Notes: generated by a model not told the origin, from the sequence alone. Counted from the stretch's first letter, positions 41,975-53,099 are shown. The stretch: 59,165 nt of DNA from Alphaproteobacteria bacterium 41-28 (GCA_001897795.1 MKUL01000052.1:1-59165), one strand, 5' to 3'. Program-made: numbers and translations.

Positions 41975-43777
41975 TCAATCATCTCCCATTTTCAGCGCCG
42001 CAAGGAAGGCGGATTGGGGGATTTCGACATTCCCGATTTGACGCATACGCTTTTTCCCCGCTTTTTGCTTTTCAAGCAACTTTCGTTTACGAGTGATATC
42101 CCCACCATAACATTTAGCTGTCACGTCTTTGCGTAAAGCCGAAACGGTCTCACGAGCGATCACTTTTCCACCAATCGCCGCTTGAATAGCAATTTTAAAG
42201 AGCTGGCGGGGAATAAGGTTTTTCAACCGTTCACAAAGGGCACGCCCTCGACTTTCGGCGTGCGCTCGATGAACAATTGTGGAAAGGGCATCTACCGGAT
42301 CGCCATTGACGAGAATTGAAAGCTTAACAAGTTCGCCTTCCTCATAACCATCCACCTGATAATCAAAGCTCGCATAGCCTCGACTTACAGACTTCAAACG
42401 ATCATAAAAATCAAAGACAACTTCATTAAGGGGTAAACGATAAACAACCAAAGCCCGCTTCCCAACATAGGTAAGATCCAACTGGACGCCTCGCCGTTCC
42501 GTACAAAGGGTAAGGATAGAGCCTAAATAATCATCAGGAACAAGGATCGTTGCCTTAATCCAGGGTTCTTCCATCTTTGCGATTTTGACCACATCGGGCA
42601 TGTCAGCCGGATTATGAAGCTCAATCACTGTGCCATTGGTCATATAAAGCTTATAGACAACACTGGGAGCGGTTGTCACCAAATCCAAATTAAACTCTCG
42701 TTCAAGTCGTTCTTGAATAATTTCCAAATGGAGAAGCCCTAAAAACCCGCAACGGAAACCAAGTCCCAAGGCAGCCGAACTTTCAGCTTCAAACATAAAG
42801 CTGGCATCATTCAGTCTCAACTTCCCAAGACTGTCTCGCAAATGATCAAAATCAGCAGCATCTGCCGGGAAAAGACCACAAAACACAACAGGAACGCTCG
42901 GTTTAAATCCAGGCAATGGTTCAGCAGCGGAACGTTTTTCTTCTGTTACCGTATCTCCCACGTTACAATCGCTAACCGCTTTAATGCCAGCCGTGAAAAA
43001 ACCTATCTCCCCAGGATGAAGAGCCCGCAGCGTTTCTCGTTTTGGGGTAAAAACACCTACCTGATCAACTTGATAAACAGACCCAGTCGACATCATCTTA
43101 ATCTTCATGCCAGGCTTTAAAAGCCCTTCCACGATGCGTACAAGAATGATAACCCCCAAATAGGCATCATACCAGCTATCAACCAAAAGAGCCTTCAGAG
43201 GAGCATCTAACGTCCCTTTTGGAGGGGGCAGCCGATGCACGATTGCTTCTAAAACCTCTGGAATGCCGAGTCCTGTTTTTGCCGATACAAGTAAGGCATC
43301 ACTCGCGTCAATTCCAATCACATCTTCGATTTGCTCCTTCACCCGATCCGGTTCAGCCGCAGGTAAATCAACCTTGTTCAAAATAGGAATAATTTCATGA
43401 TTATTATCGACGGCTTGGTAGACATTTGCCAGCGTTTGAGCCTCGACGCCCTGGCTCGCATCCACAATCAGCAATGATCCCTCACAAGCTGCAAGCGAGC
43501 GGCTAACTTCATAGGCAAAGTCCACATGGCCAGGAGTGTCCATCAAATTGAGCTGATAGGTTTCTCCATTTTTGGCTTTATATTGAAGACGGACAGTTTG
43601 GGCTTTAATGGTGATGCCCCTCTCCCGCTCAATATCCATTGTGTCGAGGACTTGCTCTTTGAGCTCGCGATCTGTGAGACCTCCACACAATTGGATAAGC
43701 CGGTCAGCTAAGGTTGATTTTCCATGATCGATATGGGCAATAATCGAAAAGTTTCGGATGTGGTTTAAATCCATCAT
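41975..43777 (-). CDS. lepA: Elongation factor 4 (LepA)
   Basis: A 600-aa LepA, a translational GTPase that back-translocates or remodels ribosomes. G1 is [10 protein letters not shown]2 region [16 protein letters not shown]3 DTPGH, G4 NKVD and G5 SAKTG, all in the first 170 residues. The LepA-specific C-terminal domain ends [26 protein letters not shown]. Its ATG overlaps the pheT stop by 4 bases (ATGA), so it is coupled to pheST, an unusual partner. Confidence 0.97.
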   Translation of the reverse strand: MMDLNHIRNFSIIAHIDHGKSTLADRLIQLCGGLTDRELKEQVLDTMDIERERGITIKAQTVRLQYKAKNGETYQLNLMDTPGHVDFAYEVSRSLAACEGSLLIVDASQGVEAQTLANVYQAVDNNHEIIPILNKVDLPAAEPDRVKEQIEDVIGIDASDALLVSAKTGLGIPEVLEAIVHRLPPPKGTLDAPLKALLVDSWYDAYLGVIILVRIVEGLLKPGMKIKMMSTGSVYQVDQVGVFTPKRETLRALHPGEIGFFTAGIKAVSDCNVGDTVTEEKRSAAEPLPGFKPSVPVVFCGLFPADAADFDHLRDSLGKLRLNDASFMFEAESSAALGLGFRCGFLGLLHLEIIQERLEREFNLDLVTTAPSVVYKLYMTNGTVIELHNPADMPDVVKIAKMEEPWIKATILVPDDYLGSILTLCTERRGVQLDLTYVGKRALVVYRLPLNEVVFDFYDRLKSVSRGYASFDYQVDGYEEGELVKLSILVNGDPVDALSTIVHRAHAESRGRALCERLKNLIPRQLFKIAIQAAIGGKVIARETVSALRKDVTAKCYGGDITRKRKLLEKQKAGKKRMRQIGNVEIPQSAFLAALKMGDD

Positions 43778-46122
43778 TGACGTAATACTCCGCCCGTACT
43801 TTGGGCCACTGAAGAAATGATTTTTTGGGAAATAGCTTGAATCTCTTCCTCCGTCAAAGTGCGGTCCTGAGGTTGGAGGGTTACACGAATAGCGATAGAC
43901 TTTTTATCATCCTCAAGCGTAAAGACGTCAAAAAGATTAATGCCTTTGATGAGGACAGGATCTGCTTTTTGGACAGCTTTGATAAGATTTTCTGCAAGGA
44001 TATTTTTATCAAAAACAAAGGCAAAATCTCTTTCCACCCTTTGGTAAGGGGATAGAGTTAATTTAGATTTAGACTTCCGCTTTAATAGAGGAATGCGATC
44101 AATAAAGATCTCAAAGGCAACGACAGGTCCTTTCACATCGTAATCTTTAAGGATACGAGGATGTAGTTCACCAAAATATCCTAAAACATTGGGACCCAAT
44201 TTCAAAGTTGCTGAACGGCCGGGATGATACCACAAAGGTGCAGTTTGATCGTATTGAACCGCTATCCCAGAGAGAACATAAATAATATCCGCTTTTATGT
44301 CATAAATATCAACAGGACGCTTCTTCTCAAGCCAATGGTCAGAATGAAGAACACCTGCTCTTATGCCACTGACCATCATGTGTTGACCTTGAGGTGTGGG
44401 GTCGGAAAATTGGGGACCCACCTCAAAAAGGCCTACCGCTTCGGCTCCTCGATTTTGATTCAAGAGAAGAGCCTTCAATAAATTTGGCAAAAGGCTAGGG
44501 CGCATCGTATCAAGGTCTTGGCTAATGGGATTTAGCAAAACAAGATTTTCAGGAGCCCCTCCAAAGAGCTCTGTGTCTTTGTGCTCCATAAAAGACCAAG
44601 TAATAACTTCCGTAAGTCCACGATTGGCAAGCTTCGCGCGCGCAACAAAACGCTGTTCTTGAAGGAGAGATAAAGGTTTTTGTTCGGGTCGATCTTCATA
44701 AGGAGTGGACGGAATTTTATCATATCCTTCAACCCTCAACACTTCCTCGACAAGGTCAGCTTCTTGCTCAACATCGGGACGCCATGTTGGAGTCACAACG
44801 GTTAAATTGTTCCCCTGCCCTTTCACCTCAAACCCCAAGTTTGTTAAAACATCTTGAGCTCGTTGAGATGAAACTTCTAGTCCTCCCAAAGTTTTAATAC
44901 GAGAGGGTTCAAAAGTAAGAGAAGCCCTTAAATCAGGTTCTTTTCCAGCAATAATAACGTCACTCGCGTCTCCGCCACAAATCTCAAGAATCATTTGAGT
45001 CGCAGCTTCAAGACCTGGAAGGGTTGACGCGGGATCTACGCCTCGTTCAAAGCGATAACGGGAATCACTTAAGATCCCCAGGCTTCGTCCTGTTATGGCT
45101 ATGCGAATAGGATCAAAAAAGGCTGATTCTAAAAAGATTGTATGAGTCGCATCACCACATCCTGTGCTTTCGCCACCCATAATACCGGCCAAAGAAATGA
45201 CCCCTGAATCGTCGGCAATGACAGTCATATCATCGGAAAGCGTATAGGTTTTCCCATCCAGTGCTATGAAGCTTTCGCCTTCTTTAGAGAGACGAATGTT
45301 TAGGTTCCCCTTAAGTTTATCTGCATCAAACACATGAAGAGGCCGGGCCCGGTCATGGGTAAAGAAATTGGTGATATCCACCAAAGCCGAGATGGGACGC
45401 AGCCCTATCGCTTCAAGCTTTTTCTGCAGCCACAAAGGACTAGAACCATTTTTAAGTCCGCGTATGACTCTTCCCGTGAAATAGGGACAGGCTTCGGGAT
45501 CCGTCTTTAAGGAGATAGGACAGGGATAAGAACCTTTTATTCTTTCAACTTTTAAAGGCTGAAGCTTCCCAATTCCTGTTGCGGCTAAATCGCGCGCAAT
45601 ACCGTACACACCAAGGCAATCGCCTCGATTGGGGGTAACTTCAATTTCAATAAGAATATCGTCAAACCCAATCCATTTTGCATATGGTTCGCCAACTGGG
45701 GCGTCTCTATCAACTTCGATGATACCCTCTGCTCTCTCACCCAGATGAAGCTCTTCCGCAGAACACATCATGCCAAAACTTTCTACATCACGAACTTTCC
45801 CGACTTTCAGGACTTGCTTAGTCGAAGGGATAACATCTCCAGGACGGGCTAGCACAGCTTTCAGGCCTTTACGCGCATTAGGTGCTCCGCAAACAACTTG
45901 AATGACTTCGGTCCCTGTATTAACACGGCAAACTTGTAGACGATCCGCATTGGGATGCTTCTCTGCTTCCAGGATTTCACAAATTTTAAAGGGCGCGAGC
46001 GCCTCTGCTTTGTTTTCGACCTTATCAACAACGAGCCCCAGAGCCGTCAATTTTTCTAGAATTAACTCGAGCGATGCTTCTGTTTCCAAATGATCTTTTA
46101 ACCAAGATAAGGTAAATTTCAT
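43774..46122 (-). CDS. pheT: Phenylalanyl-tRNA synthetase beta chain
   Basis: A 782-aa PheT of normal bacterial length. The tRNA-binding OB domain lies at ~40-150 ([49 protein letters not shown]). B3/B4 editing domain ~210-370, B5 ~400-470, and the C-terminal FDX-ACB anticodon-binding domain (~690-782, [16 protein letters not shown]). The start is 4 bases after the pheS stop; the end overlaps lepA. Confidence 0.97.
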   Translation of the reverse strand: MKFTLSWLKDHLETEASLELILEKLTALGLVVDKVENKAEALAPFKICEILEAEKHPNADRLQVCRVNTGTEVIQVVCGAPNARKGLKAVLARPGDVIPSTKQVLKVGKVRDVESFGMMCSAEELHLGERAEGIIEVDRDAPVGEPYAKWIGFDDILIEIEVTPNRGDCLGVYGIARDLAATGIGKLQPLKVERIKGSYPCPISLKTDPEACPYFTGRVIRGLKNGSSPLWLQKKLEAIGLRPISALVDITNFFTHDRARPLHVFDADKLKGNLNIRLSKEGESFIALDGKTYTLSDDMTVIADDSGVISLAGIMGGESTGCGDATHTIFLESAFFDPIRIAITGRSLGILSDSRYRFERGVDPASTLPGLEAATQMILEICGGDASDVIIAGKEPDLRASLTFEPSRIKTLGGLEVSSQRAQDVLTNLGFEVKGQGNNLTVVTPTWRPDVEQEADLVEEVLRVEGYDKIPSTPYEDRPEQKPLSLLQEQRFVARAKLANRGLTEVITWSFMEHKDTELFGGAPENLVLLNPISQDLDTMRPSLLPNLLKALLLNQNRGAEAVGLFEVGPQFSDPTPQGQHMMVSGIRAGVLHSDHWLEKKRPVDIYDIKADIIYVLSGIAVQYDQTAPLWYHPGRSATLKLGPNVLGYFGELHPRILKDYDVKGPVVAFEIFIDRIPLLKRKSKSKLTLSPYQRVERDFAFVFDKNILAENLIKAVQKADPVLIKGINLFDVFTLEDDKKSIAIRVTLQPQDRTLTEEEIQAISQKIISSVAQSTGGVLRQ

Positions 46123-46125
46123 GTC

Positions 46126-47151
46126 TTACTCCCGTGACTCAGGTTCGAAACCATAATAACCAACCCACCTTAAGTCTGATTCAAAAAAGAGGCGTAAATC
46201 TTCAATTCCATATTTCAACATCGCAATACGCTCAAGCCCCATACCAAAGGCAAAACCTTGGTAAACATCAGGATCAATGTTACAATTACGCAAAACGTTA
46301 GGATGCACCATTCCACATCCTAAGATCTCTAGCCAACTGTTCCCTTTCCACCAAATGTCCACTTCGGCTGAAGGTTCTGTAAAAGGGAAATAGCCCGGAC
46401 GAAAGCGCAGCTTTAAATTTGGATCTTCAAAAAAATGACGACAAAATTCTTCGAGACACCCCTTCAAATGACCCATATGGGTCTTTGTATCAACCACGAG
46501 TCCCTCAATCTGGTGGAACATGGGTGAGTGGGTTGCATCAGAATCGGACCGATAGGTGCGCCCCGGAGCAATAATTCGGAGGGGTGGCTTTTCATTGAGC
46601 ATGGTACGGATCTGTACAGGCGAGGTGTGAGTTCGCAATACAACAGGTTGGCCATCTGCTGAGGAAGGAGGTAGATAAAAAGTATCTTGCTCTTGCCGTG
46701 CGGGATGTTCTAACGGAATATTGAGAGCCGTGAAGTTGTAAAAATCTTCTTCAATATCGGGCCCCTCTGCCACTACAAAACCCACCTGCCCAAAGATATG
46801 GATGGCCTGGTCCATAACATGACTCAAAGGATGAATCGTTCCTTTTAATACCGGTCTAGGAGGTAACGTCACATCAAGCGTTTCTATCGCCAGACGGGCA
46901 TTGAGGCTGTCGACTTCCAATTGTGTTTTTCGTTGATCTAATGCGTTCGTTAAAGTCTCTTTGACGGCATTCAGTTCAGCCCCAATCGTCCGTCGCTCTT
47001 CAGGCGTTTTCTGGCCAAGCTCTTTCATAAGAAGAGTCAATTCACCCTTCTTCCCTAAAGCAGCGACGCGCAGCTCTTCTAATTCCTGAAGAGTGGAGAT
47101 TTTCTCTATGTCTGCCAAAAAGTTATGTCTTAACTGCTCAATTTTATTCAT
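46126..47151 (-). CDS. pheS: Phenylalanyl-tRNA synthetase alpha chain
   Basis: A 341-aa PheS, the catalytic subunit that charges tRNA-Phe together with PheT. The N-terminal coiled coil (~1-85) precedes the class II core. Motif 2 region [55 protein letters not shown], and motif 3 [30 protein letters not shown] are all present. It heads the pheS-pheT-lepA operon. Confidence 0.97.
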   Translation of the reverse strand: MNKIEQLRHNFLADIEKISTLQELEELRVAALGKKGELTLLMKELGQKTPEERRTIGAELNAVKETLTNALDQRKTQLEVDSLNARLAIETLDVTLPPRPVLKGTIHPLSHVMDQAIHIFGQVGFVVAEGPDIEEDFYNFTALNIPLEHPARQEQDTFYLPPSSADGQPVVLRTHTSPVQIRTMLNEKPPLRIIAPGRTYRSDSDATHSPMFHQIEGLVVDTKTHMGHLKGCLEEFCRHFFEDPNLKLRFRPGYFPFTEPSAEVDIWWKGNSWLEILGCGMVHPNVLRNCNIDPDVYQGFAFGMGLERIAMLKYGIEDLRLFFESDLRWVGYYGFEPESRE

Positions 47152-47587
47152 TGAAAGCCCTTTATCACAAAATCTGTACCCTTATAGCATGAGAAAGGTA
47201 TTCCAAGCCAAGAGGAATCGAGTGGATAATTATGATTTTAATGGTTTAATTTTTGAGTATTGGTATGATGTAACTAAACTTACCTCATCCCACACATGGT
47301 GTTGTATCCGAAATCTAGGAAATATTTTCAGTTTTTTATAAAAACGCCCTTTGAAGGTACTGACAACTGACATATTCATTTTTGGATCGAATCTGTCGAA
47401 TCTGTCAGTTGTCAGTACGTACCCCAACCTTATTTTCGAATTGTTTGATTTGATGTTTGAAAACCTTTTGAAGAGATACTTGTGAACTGGATCCTCGGCC
47501 AAGGAACTGGGATGGTAGGAATTGACAGAGCCTATATAAATCTTATACCAACTCATATTATGGTGTTTCTTTGAAAGGCTTTAGAAT
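47152..47587. other. Intergenic region with ACTGACA element
   Basis: A 436-bp gap between the divergent pheS and the kinase-like gene. It contains ACTGACA copy D (47359-47416) and a half copy of the CCTCGGCCAAG repeat (47489-47503). I see no gene; open frames here cross the repeats. Confidence 0.65.
47359..47416. repeat. ACTGACA inverted repeat, copy D
   Basis: ACTGACAACTGACA (47359-47372) and TGTCAGTTGTCAGT (47403-47416), perfect arms, 30-base spacer. Orientation is opposite to the copies at 20324-20708: the flank GTACGTACCCC to its right is the complement of their left flank. Inside, read on the minus strand, GACAGATTC occurs twice in tandem. Confidence 0.9.
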
Positions 47588-48946
47588 ATGTTCCATCGTC
47601 ACATCCGTTTTTCCTTATTATCTGCAACTTTCCTCCTCGGATCTTCTTCTTTACTTTTCGCCATGGAAAAGGCTCCTGAAGAAGATGAAAGATGTTCAAT
47701 TACTTGCACAGCCATAATTCCCTATCAATCTCCGGAAGACATTCTTTGGCCTTCACAACGTCGTCTAAAAATTCTCACTTACGAAGATCACGATAGCTTT
47801 GAGCTAATAGAATCCTTTAAGAATCCTATCCCCCAAACAAATAGCGACCTTGATGAGATCCAACCTCGTCTTCAAGCTCCGCTTGTTGCAGAGCTTCCAT
47901 TGGGGAAGTACCTATTTTTAAAAAATCTATCTGATCGTTGGGATGGTTTTAATCCTACTCTTTTTGTCGGTGTTTTAGAAAATGGGACAAAAGTATTTAT
48001 TAAAAAAACAGTAGATATTGTTGATGAAGAAACACATAGCATTTTTAGACGGTATAAGGGTGCAGAAGCCATCCCTGAACTTGTCGCGCCAAGGGTTGCC
48101 AGAGCTTATTTTGATGCACCAACATTACCTCCTACCGAGCTTATACAGGGAAAGAATGGTCAATACGAGCTTAGACAATATTTTATCGATGATGCCCTTC
48201 CCGAGGACTTAGAGGACAAAGAGTTAGAGAAGCTTGCTAGGGCGCTCTATTTGCATCCCGAAGTGTTTAACCGTCCAGTTGGGTTTATAGATTCATTTAT
48301 CCTGGAAACGGTTTTTCTTTATAATTTAGACGACCGTTCGGAGAAAAACATAAACGGGCAAATTCAAAAAATTTTATATTTGTTGGAGAAAACGCCCAAA
48401 GAATGTGGGCCTCCCCATTTGTTTAAAAGTCAACTAACCCTTTTTAATGAATTTTATGCAGCAGACGACCGCAATGTTACGAATCTTCTTTTGATCCCTC
48501 CTTCTGAAAATAGGAAAAAGTGGACATTCTTTAGCATCGATTACCAAGAAACCTATGATTATAATCCTGAAACGGGTCAAATTGTGAACAATAGTGACAA
48601 TGAAGATGAAAAGTCAGATCAAGTTAAAACTTTTGCATTTCTTTCTGCCCTAAGGAAGCTTGGTTATTTATCTAGAATATACAGAAGTTTCTTTAAGGAG
48701 GCCGAAGCTCTCGCACCTGAACATTATGACGAAAATTACTTTGCCGCGATGACCAAATATCAAAATGAGCTCTTAAGTTCTTTCCATGGAAGAGCTATAG
48801 ATGATCTCAACTATGTTTCTTCGACGTTGGTGAATAGTCACAGGTTTAATATTCTTACGATAAAAAACTCATTGCCAAATTTAATAAGAGGGCTTCCTTG
48901 TTTTAGAACTCTTCGGAAGGCTCACGCCCACCTTTCTCAGGATTAA
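47588..48946 (+). CDS. Secreted A-Met-Glu protein with kinase-like motifs
   Basis: A 452-aa exported protein. The signal peptide [25 protein letters not shown] is followed by [10 protein letters not shown]. The middle resembles a PI3/4-kinase or HipA-like fold: a candidate ATP-binding Lys in [10 protein letters not shown] (~131-140), then [23 protein letters not shown] (~159-181), then [12 protein letters not shown] (~291-302), which fits the D-R-x3-N catalytic loop, and FFSIDYQE (~314-321), which fits the metal-binding Asp. The C-terminal ~110 residues are helical. It could phosphorylate a lipid or protein, but overall similarity is too weak for certainty. The last 44 bases overlap fdxA on the other strand. 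Confidence 0.6.
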   Translation: MFHRHIRFSLLSATFLLGSSSLLFAMEKAPEEDERCSITCTAIIPYQSPEDILWPSQRRLKILTYEDHDSFELIESFKNPIPQTNSDLDEIQPRLQAPLVAELPLGKYLFLKNLSDRWDGFNPTLFVGVLENGTKVFIKKTVDIVDEETHSIFRRYKGAEAIPELVAPRVARAYFDAPTLPPTELIQGKNGQYELRQYFIDDALPEDLEDKELEKLARALYLHPEVFNRPVGFIDSFILETVFLYNLDDRSEKNINGQIQKILYLLEKTPKECGPPHLFKSQLTLFNEFYAADDRNVTNLLLIPPSENRKKWTFFSIDYQETYDYNPETGQIVNNSDNEDEKSDQVKTFAFLSALRKLGYLSRIYRSFFKEAEALAPEHYDENYFAAMTKYQNELLSSFHGRAIDDLNYVSSTLVNSHRFNILTIKNSLPNLIRGLPCFRTLRKAHAHLSQD

Positions 48947-49256
48947 AGTGATCCGGGTACTTGTTAGGAACTGATGCCCAAGCATCGGCATCAGGGAGAG
49001 GTGCCTTTGGCCAGGCAATATTCGGCCATAATTTGGCGTATTGAGCATTGAGCTCAACCCACTTTTCCATGCCCGCATCCTTATCGGGATGAATGGCTTC
49101 TATGGGACATTCAGGTACACAGACACCGCAATCAATGCACTCTTCCGGATTAATGACGAGCATATTTTCCCCTTCATAAAAACAATTAACAGGGCAAACT
49201 TCGACACAATCCGTGTATTTGCATTTGATGCAGGCTTCAGTAACAACGTAGGTCAT
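48903..49256 (-). CDS. fdxA: Ferredoxin, FdxA type
   Basis: A 117-aa ferredoxin. Cluster ligands are in [18 protein letters not shown] (first half) and [16 protein letters not shown], the arrangement of 7Fe FdxA ferredoxins ([3Fe-4S] plus [4Fe-4S]) typical of Proteobacteria. The C-terminal ~45-residue extension is also typical. It lies 2 bases after the ABC ATPase gene and its end is antisense to the kinase-like gene. Confidence 0.95.
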   Translation of the reverse strand: MTYVVTEACIKCKYTDCVEVCPVNCFYEGENMLVINPEECIDCGVCVPECPIEAIHPDKDAGMEKWVELNAQYAKLWPNIAWPKAPLPDADAWASVPNKYPDHFNPEKGGREPSEEF

Positions 49257-49258
49257 GG

Positions 49259-50053
49259 CTAACTCAACAACATGCTGTCATCATCGAGTTCAACACCACT
49301 CTTCTTATGAAAAAGATCAAGAAGGTCAGGAACGGTGAGACCTTTGCGCTCTTCGTCTCGCACATCAAAAATAACACGCCCCTCATCAAGCATTACCGTA
49401 CGATTCCCAAGCTCAAGAGCCTGATGCATACTGTGCGTTACCATCAGCGCCGTCAGTTGATTCTCATCTACAATTTCGCGGGTAAGATCTAAAATAAACG
49501 CAGCCGTTTTAGGATCAAGGGCTGCTGTATGTTCATCAAGGGCAATAATCTTCATGGGCTCTAGAACGGCCATGATAAGGCTCACGGCTTGCCTTTGCCC
49601 TCCTGAAAGCAGACCGATGGGATCGTGTAGACGGTTTTCAAGACCAAGCTTTAAACGACTAAGCTGGGAACGGAATTTTTCGCGGTGCTCTTTATTAAGA
49701 GCCATTTTAAATGTCCTTTTTCTCCCACGCTTCATGGCAAGCGCCATGTTTTCCTCAATGGTAAGGTTAGCACACGTTCCTGCCATAGGATCTTGGAAAA
49801 CACGAGCCACGAAAGGAGCTCTTTGCCAAGAAGGAAGAATTGTTACATCTTGATCGTCAATGGAAATCGTTCCCCTCTCGGGAAAGACATCTCCACAAAG
49901 GGCATTGAGAACCGTAGATTTACCAGCCCCATTTCCACCAATCACAGATACAAAGTCCCCTTTTTTGATATTAAGGGTGACTCCCCGCAAGGCCCTTGTT
50001 TCCATGGCCGTTCCACGATTAAAGGTCACGTGTAAATCAGTTAAGCGAATCAT
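49259..50053 (-). CDS. ABC importer ATPase (TrpZ-like)
   Basis: A 264-aa ABC ATPase. Walker [10 protein letters not shown] (~38-46), Q-loop, signature [11 protein letters not shown] (~150) and Walker [14 protein letters not shown] with the switch His in [10 protein letters not shown]. It forms an operon with the permease (ATGA overlap) and the binding protein. The trio matches the TrpXYZ class of tryptophan/tyrosine importers by arrangement. Confidence 0.92.
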   Translation of the reverse strand: MIRLTDLHVTFNRGTAMETRALRGVTLNIKKGDFVSVIGGNGAGKSTVLNALCGDVFPERGTISIDDQDVTILPSWQRAPFVARVFQDPMAGTCANLTIEENMALAMKRGRKRTFKMALNKEHREKFRSQLSRLKLGLENRLHDPIGLLSGGQRQAVSLIMAVLEPMKIIALDEHTAALDPKTAAFILDLTREIVDENQLTALMVTHSMHQALELGNRTVMLDEGRVIFDVRDEERKGLTVPDLLDLFHKKSGVELDDDSMLLS

Positions 50054-50970
50054 GCTTGGCCTCTTGAGGCTTTAAAGTCAAGAATTTTGGCCCTCAGTTT
50101 TGGAGTCACCATCGCAAGCCCCACAATAACGGCCGTTACGAGTTTGAGATCCTGGGCTTGGAGACCTAAAAAGCTCACATTCAGGGCCACAGCAATGGCA
50201 AGGTGATAAAAAATGGATCCAAGGATACAAGCAATAAGAGCCATCAGAATGACTTTGGGATTGAAAATCGCCTCTCCTACAATGACGGCTGCTAGACCGA
50301 CGACAATCGTTCCAACCCCTGAAGTTACATCAGCGAAACCCGCATATTGCGCGTAAATAGCGCCCGCAAGGGCAACAAGCCCATTACTGAGCGAAATACC
50401 AAAAAGAATTTGGCGATTAACAGCAATCCCTTGAGCTTTAGCCATTCGGGAATTCGCACCTGTCGCCCGCATTGCAAGTCCTTTTTCAGAACTCAAAAAA
50501 CGATAAATAAGGAGCAATACAAAACCTGCAATAACAAACGTAGCCAAAGGCAAAATGTAATGACGCAGATAGGATATATTTTCAAGAGATGAGAGATTTT
50601 CGAGAGGTGTGAAAATCGTTTTCTCCCCTAAAAGAGCAATATTTGGACGTCCCATAATCCGCAAATTAATTGAATAAAGAGCTGTCATGGTTAAGATACT
50701 GGCGAGAAGGTGAAGAATATTCCACCGAACACTTATCCATGCCGTCGTAAAGCCTGCCATCATGCCCGCCAAAATAGCACAACCTGTGGCCATCCATGGA
50801 TCAACTCCAGAGACAATAAGGATTGCACAAACGGCTGCTCCTAAAGGCAAACTTCCATCGACTGTTAGATCAGGAAAGTCCAAAATCCGAAAGGATAGAA
50901 GAACTGCTATGGCCACAAGGCCATAGATAAAACCAATTTCTAAGGCGCCCATGAATTGAATTAAATTCAC
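50050..50970 (-). CDS. ABC importer permease (TrpY-like)
   Basis: A 306-aa membrane permease of the branched-chain amino acid (LivH-like) type, with ~8 hydrophobic segments, starting at a GTG with GGAG upstream. Motifs such as FPDLTVDGSLPLGAAVCAIL and the LRATGAN-like MRATGANSRMAKAQGIAVNR loop match permeases paired with the DUF534-type binding proteins. It partners the ATPase and binding protein on each side. Confidence 0.9.
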   Translation of the reverse strand: MNLIQFMGALEIGFIYGLVAIAVLLSFRILDFPDLTVDGSLPLGAAVCAILIVSGVDPWMATGCAILAGMMAGFTTAWISVRWNILHLLASILTMTALYSINLRIMGRPNIALLGEKTIFTPLENLSSLENISYLRHYILPLATFVIAGFVLLLIYRFLSSEKGLAMRATGANSRMAKAQGIAVNRQILFGISLSNGLVALAGAIYAQYAGFADVTSGVGTIVVGLAAVIVGEAIFNPKVILMALIACILGSIFYHLAIAVALNVSFLGLQAQDLKLVTAVIVGLAMVTPKLRAKILDFKASRGQA

Positions 50971-50987
50971 GTCAAAAACTCCATTTC

Positions 50988-51965
50988 TTAATAAAAGTGA
51001 GCTTGGGTTTGAACAGACTCAGGAAGGACAATATTTAGCTTCTCAAGTGCATGTCGATTGATGAATATATCGATTGTACTCGGAGATGCAACGGCTATTT
51101 CAGAAGGATCTCTACCATTTAAGATTTCAGCAACTACTTCCCCCGTTTTATGGCCTGTTTTAAGATAACTATATCCTACACAAGCAAATGCGCCATCTTT
51201 CACCGATCCACCATCTGCAGTGAAAAGAGGAAGGTTATGCTTGAGGGCTAGAGAAGCAACTGACGACATAGCCGAAACAATCATATTGTCTAAAGGTATA
51301 TAAATAGCATCGACCTTACCAACAAGCTGGAGAACGGCAGCTTGAATCTCCGAGGATTTATAAGGAGTCGACTCGACAAGGTTAAATCCCTGAGCCTTTG
51401 CTACTTTACGAATCGTTTCTAAGGAAGAAACAGACCCATTATCTCCTGGGTTATATAGAAGACCAATTGTTTTAGCAGTCGGAAGAACTGTTTTAATAAA
51501 TTCCACCTGTTCTTTAATGGGAGGAGCATCCATCACTCCTGTAACTTTTCCTTTATGATCGTTGAGGGAAGAGACAAGACCTGCAGCAATTGGATCTGTC
51601 ACCGCACTGAAAACGATGGGTGTAGAATCCTTACCTACCGTTTTGACCATTGTTTGAGCAGACGGTGTGGTAATAGCCACAATCACATCCGGCTTAAGAC
51701 CAGCAAATTGACGTGCAATTTGACTGGCTGTCGCTGCATTTCCTTGGGCATTTTCAAAATTGACGGTCAGATTTTTCCCTTGCCTATACCCTTTTTTAGC
51801 TAACTCCTCCAGCAGCCCTTGGCGCACAGCATCTGCTGCCACATGTTCAACATATTGGGTAACGGCAATGTGCTTTGGAGGAGAGTCTGCTAAAGAACTG
51901 TAATTCAGTGAAAGAGAGAGGAGAAGAGCATTGAGTGTCTTCTTTACGACGTTCGCATTTGACAT
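50988..51965 (-). CDS. ABC substrate-binding protein (TrpX-like)
   Basis: A 325-aa periplasmic binding protein of the ABC_sub_bind (DUF534) family. A signal peptide (KKTLNALLLSLSLNYSSLA) is followed by the two-lobe domain: IAVTQYVEHVAADAVRQGLLEELAKKGY, AITTPSAQTMVKTV, PIVFSAVTDPIAAGLV, and DAIYIPLDNMIVSA. This family binds tryptophan, tyrosine or related substrates. No lipobox is present. For an intracellular bacterium this would be a host amino-acid importer (inference). Confidence 0.9.
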   Translation of the reverse strand: MSNANVVKKTLNALLLSLSLNYSSLADSPPKHIAVTQYVEHVAADAVRQGLLEELAKKGYRQGKNLTVNFENAQGNAATASQIARQFAGLKPDVIVAITTPSAQTMVKTVGKDSTPIVFSAVTDPIAAGLVSSLNDHKGKVTGVMDAPPIKEQVEFIKTVLPTAKTIGLLYNPGDNGSVSSLETIRKVAKAQGFNLVESTPYKSSEIQAAVLQLVGKVDAIYIPLDNMIVSAMSSVASLALKHNLPLFTADGGSVKDGAFACVGYSYLKTGHKTGEVVAEILNGRDPSEIAVASPSTIDIFINRHALEKLNIVLPESVQTQAHFY

Positions 51966-52237
51966 GATAAAATCCTATTTATAAGTGGGTTCAAAAGGTT
52001 AATGTTTCTTATGTTCCCGCTTCTAAATCGTAAAAAGGACATGATCTTCTCCATTCATTGAATAGGGTATCATAGAAACATAAATTTATGAACAAAGTCA
52101 ATCGAAAGCTTAGTGGCCAATTTTCACATAGGACAATGAAGTTGTGAGGAATCATGACTGAAGCATACAACAATAGAACTAAAAATTTATTTGCTAAAAC
52201 CGGAGGTAGCAGCTTTGATAAGACTTAAATTTGTAAT

Positions 52238-53032
52238 TTATGGTTTTTTTGCGATTACATGAAGTGAATCATACTTCTCATCAACTGAAACAGTTATATC
52301 CTCAAAACCTGCACTGGATAAGGTATTAACTAAGCTAAAAACATGTTTGTCCTGGTAAAAATCATTGACAAGTTCCTCAAAATGCTGAGCATATTTTTCT
52401 TCGGTTAAATAAAGGCTATTATCCTTTTTATAAGGAAGAACAAGCCCCCTCGGTTCTTTTACAAACTTAAAAGGAGGAAGGCTATGGAAACGTATTTTAC
52501 CCATGTGCCTCCATATGCAATCTCTCTCGCTGCTATAAGTAAAAAAGCAGGCTAAGCTTTTGAATTCAAATGCTCCTCCTGATTTTAAGGCGTTATAATA
52601 GGCCTTTGCTAATTCAACACGCCCACGTGGTATACTAGCGTTCTCTCCCTTTTTACCTGGCATGATAGTTCCAAGATCCAAGCCAATACGCTCAAAGAGA
52701 ACTCTTGTATATTTATCAGGCGTGAGTCGTTGAATTAAAGATAAATCCCATCCACTACCATTTATATCTACATTTGGAATAGGATTAATGGATAGACGCT
52801 TGGGGTGATCGTGGGTGTGGGTTAGGCCTCCAACGATGAGCTCTTCTCCGAGGAATCCTTTATCAATATTAGTTGCTAATACTTGATCGGGTTGTGCCTC
52901 AAGGGGTTGAGGAGAAGTAACTCGAACAACTCCACCTATATCTTCTTCTTTTTGTCCCTCCATGGCAAAGGCTTGGGAAGAGGAAAGAATGACACAACTT
53001 GCTAATAAATAAGAAATATATTTTATTTTCAT
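52238..53032 (-). CDS. Secreted A-Met-Glu protein with methyltransferase-like pattern
   Basis: A 264-aa exported protein. The signal peptide MKIKYISYLLASCVILSSSQAFA is followed by MEGQKEED. The rest shows a pattern like the central and C-terminal part of class I methyltransferases: SINPIPNVDI, PDKYTRVLFERIGLDLG (~125-140), AKAYYNALKSGGAFEFKSL (~165-183), and the ending VNTLSSAGFEDITVSVDEKYDSLHVIAKK. The glycine-rich SAM motif I is not seen, so it may be degenerate or unrelated. Function unknown. Confidence 0.6.
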   Translation of the reverse strand: MKIKYISYLLASCVILSSSQAFAMEGQKEEDIGGVVRVTSPQPLEAQPDQVLATNIDKGFLGEELIVGGLTHTHDHPKRLSINPIPNVDINGSGWDLSLIQRLTPDKYTRVLFERIGLDLGTIMPGKKGENASIPRGRVELAKAYYNALKSGGAFEFKSLACFFTYSSERDCIWRHMGKIRFHSLPPFKFVKEPRGLVLPYKKDNSLYLTEEKYAQHFEELVNDFYQDKHVFSLVNTLSSAGFEDITVSVDEKYDSLHVIAKKP

Positions 53033-53099
53033 AACATTGGCACCTTAATTAATGTACTTACAAAATAGGGATAATTTATAAAATTTCAAGAAAAGATTT

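Noticed and set aside
47230..47556. A 108-codon minus-strand frame
   Set aside because: It crosses the ACTGACA repeat and the CCTCGGCCAAG repeat, has no ribosome site and no recognisable domain.
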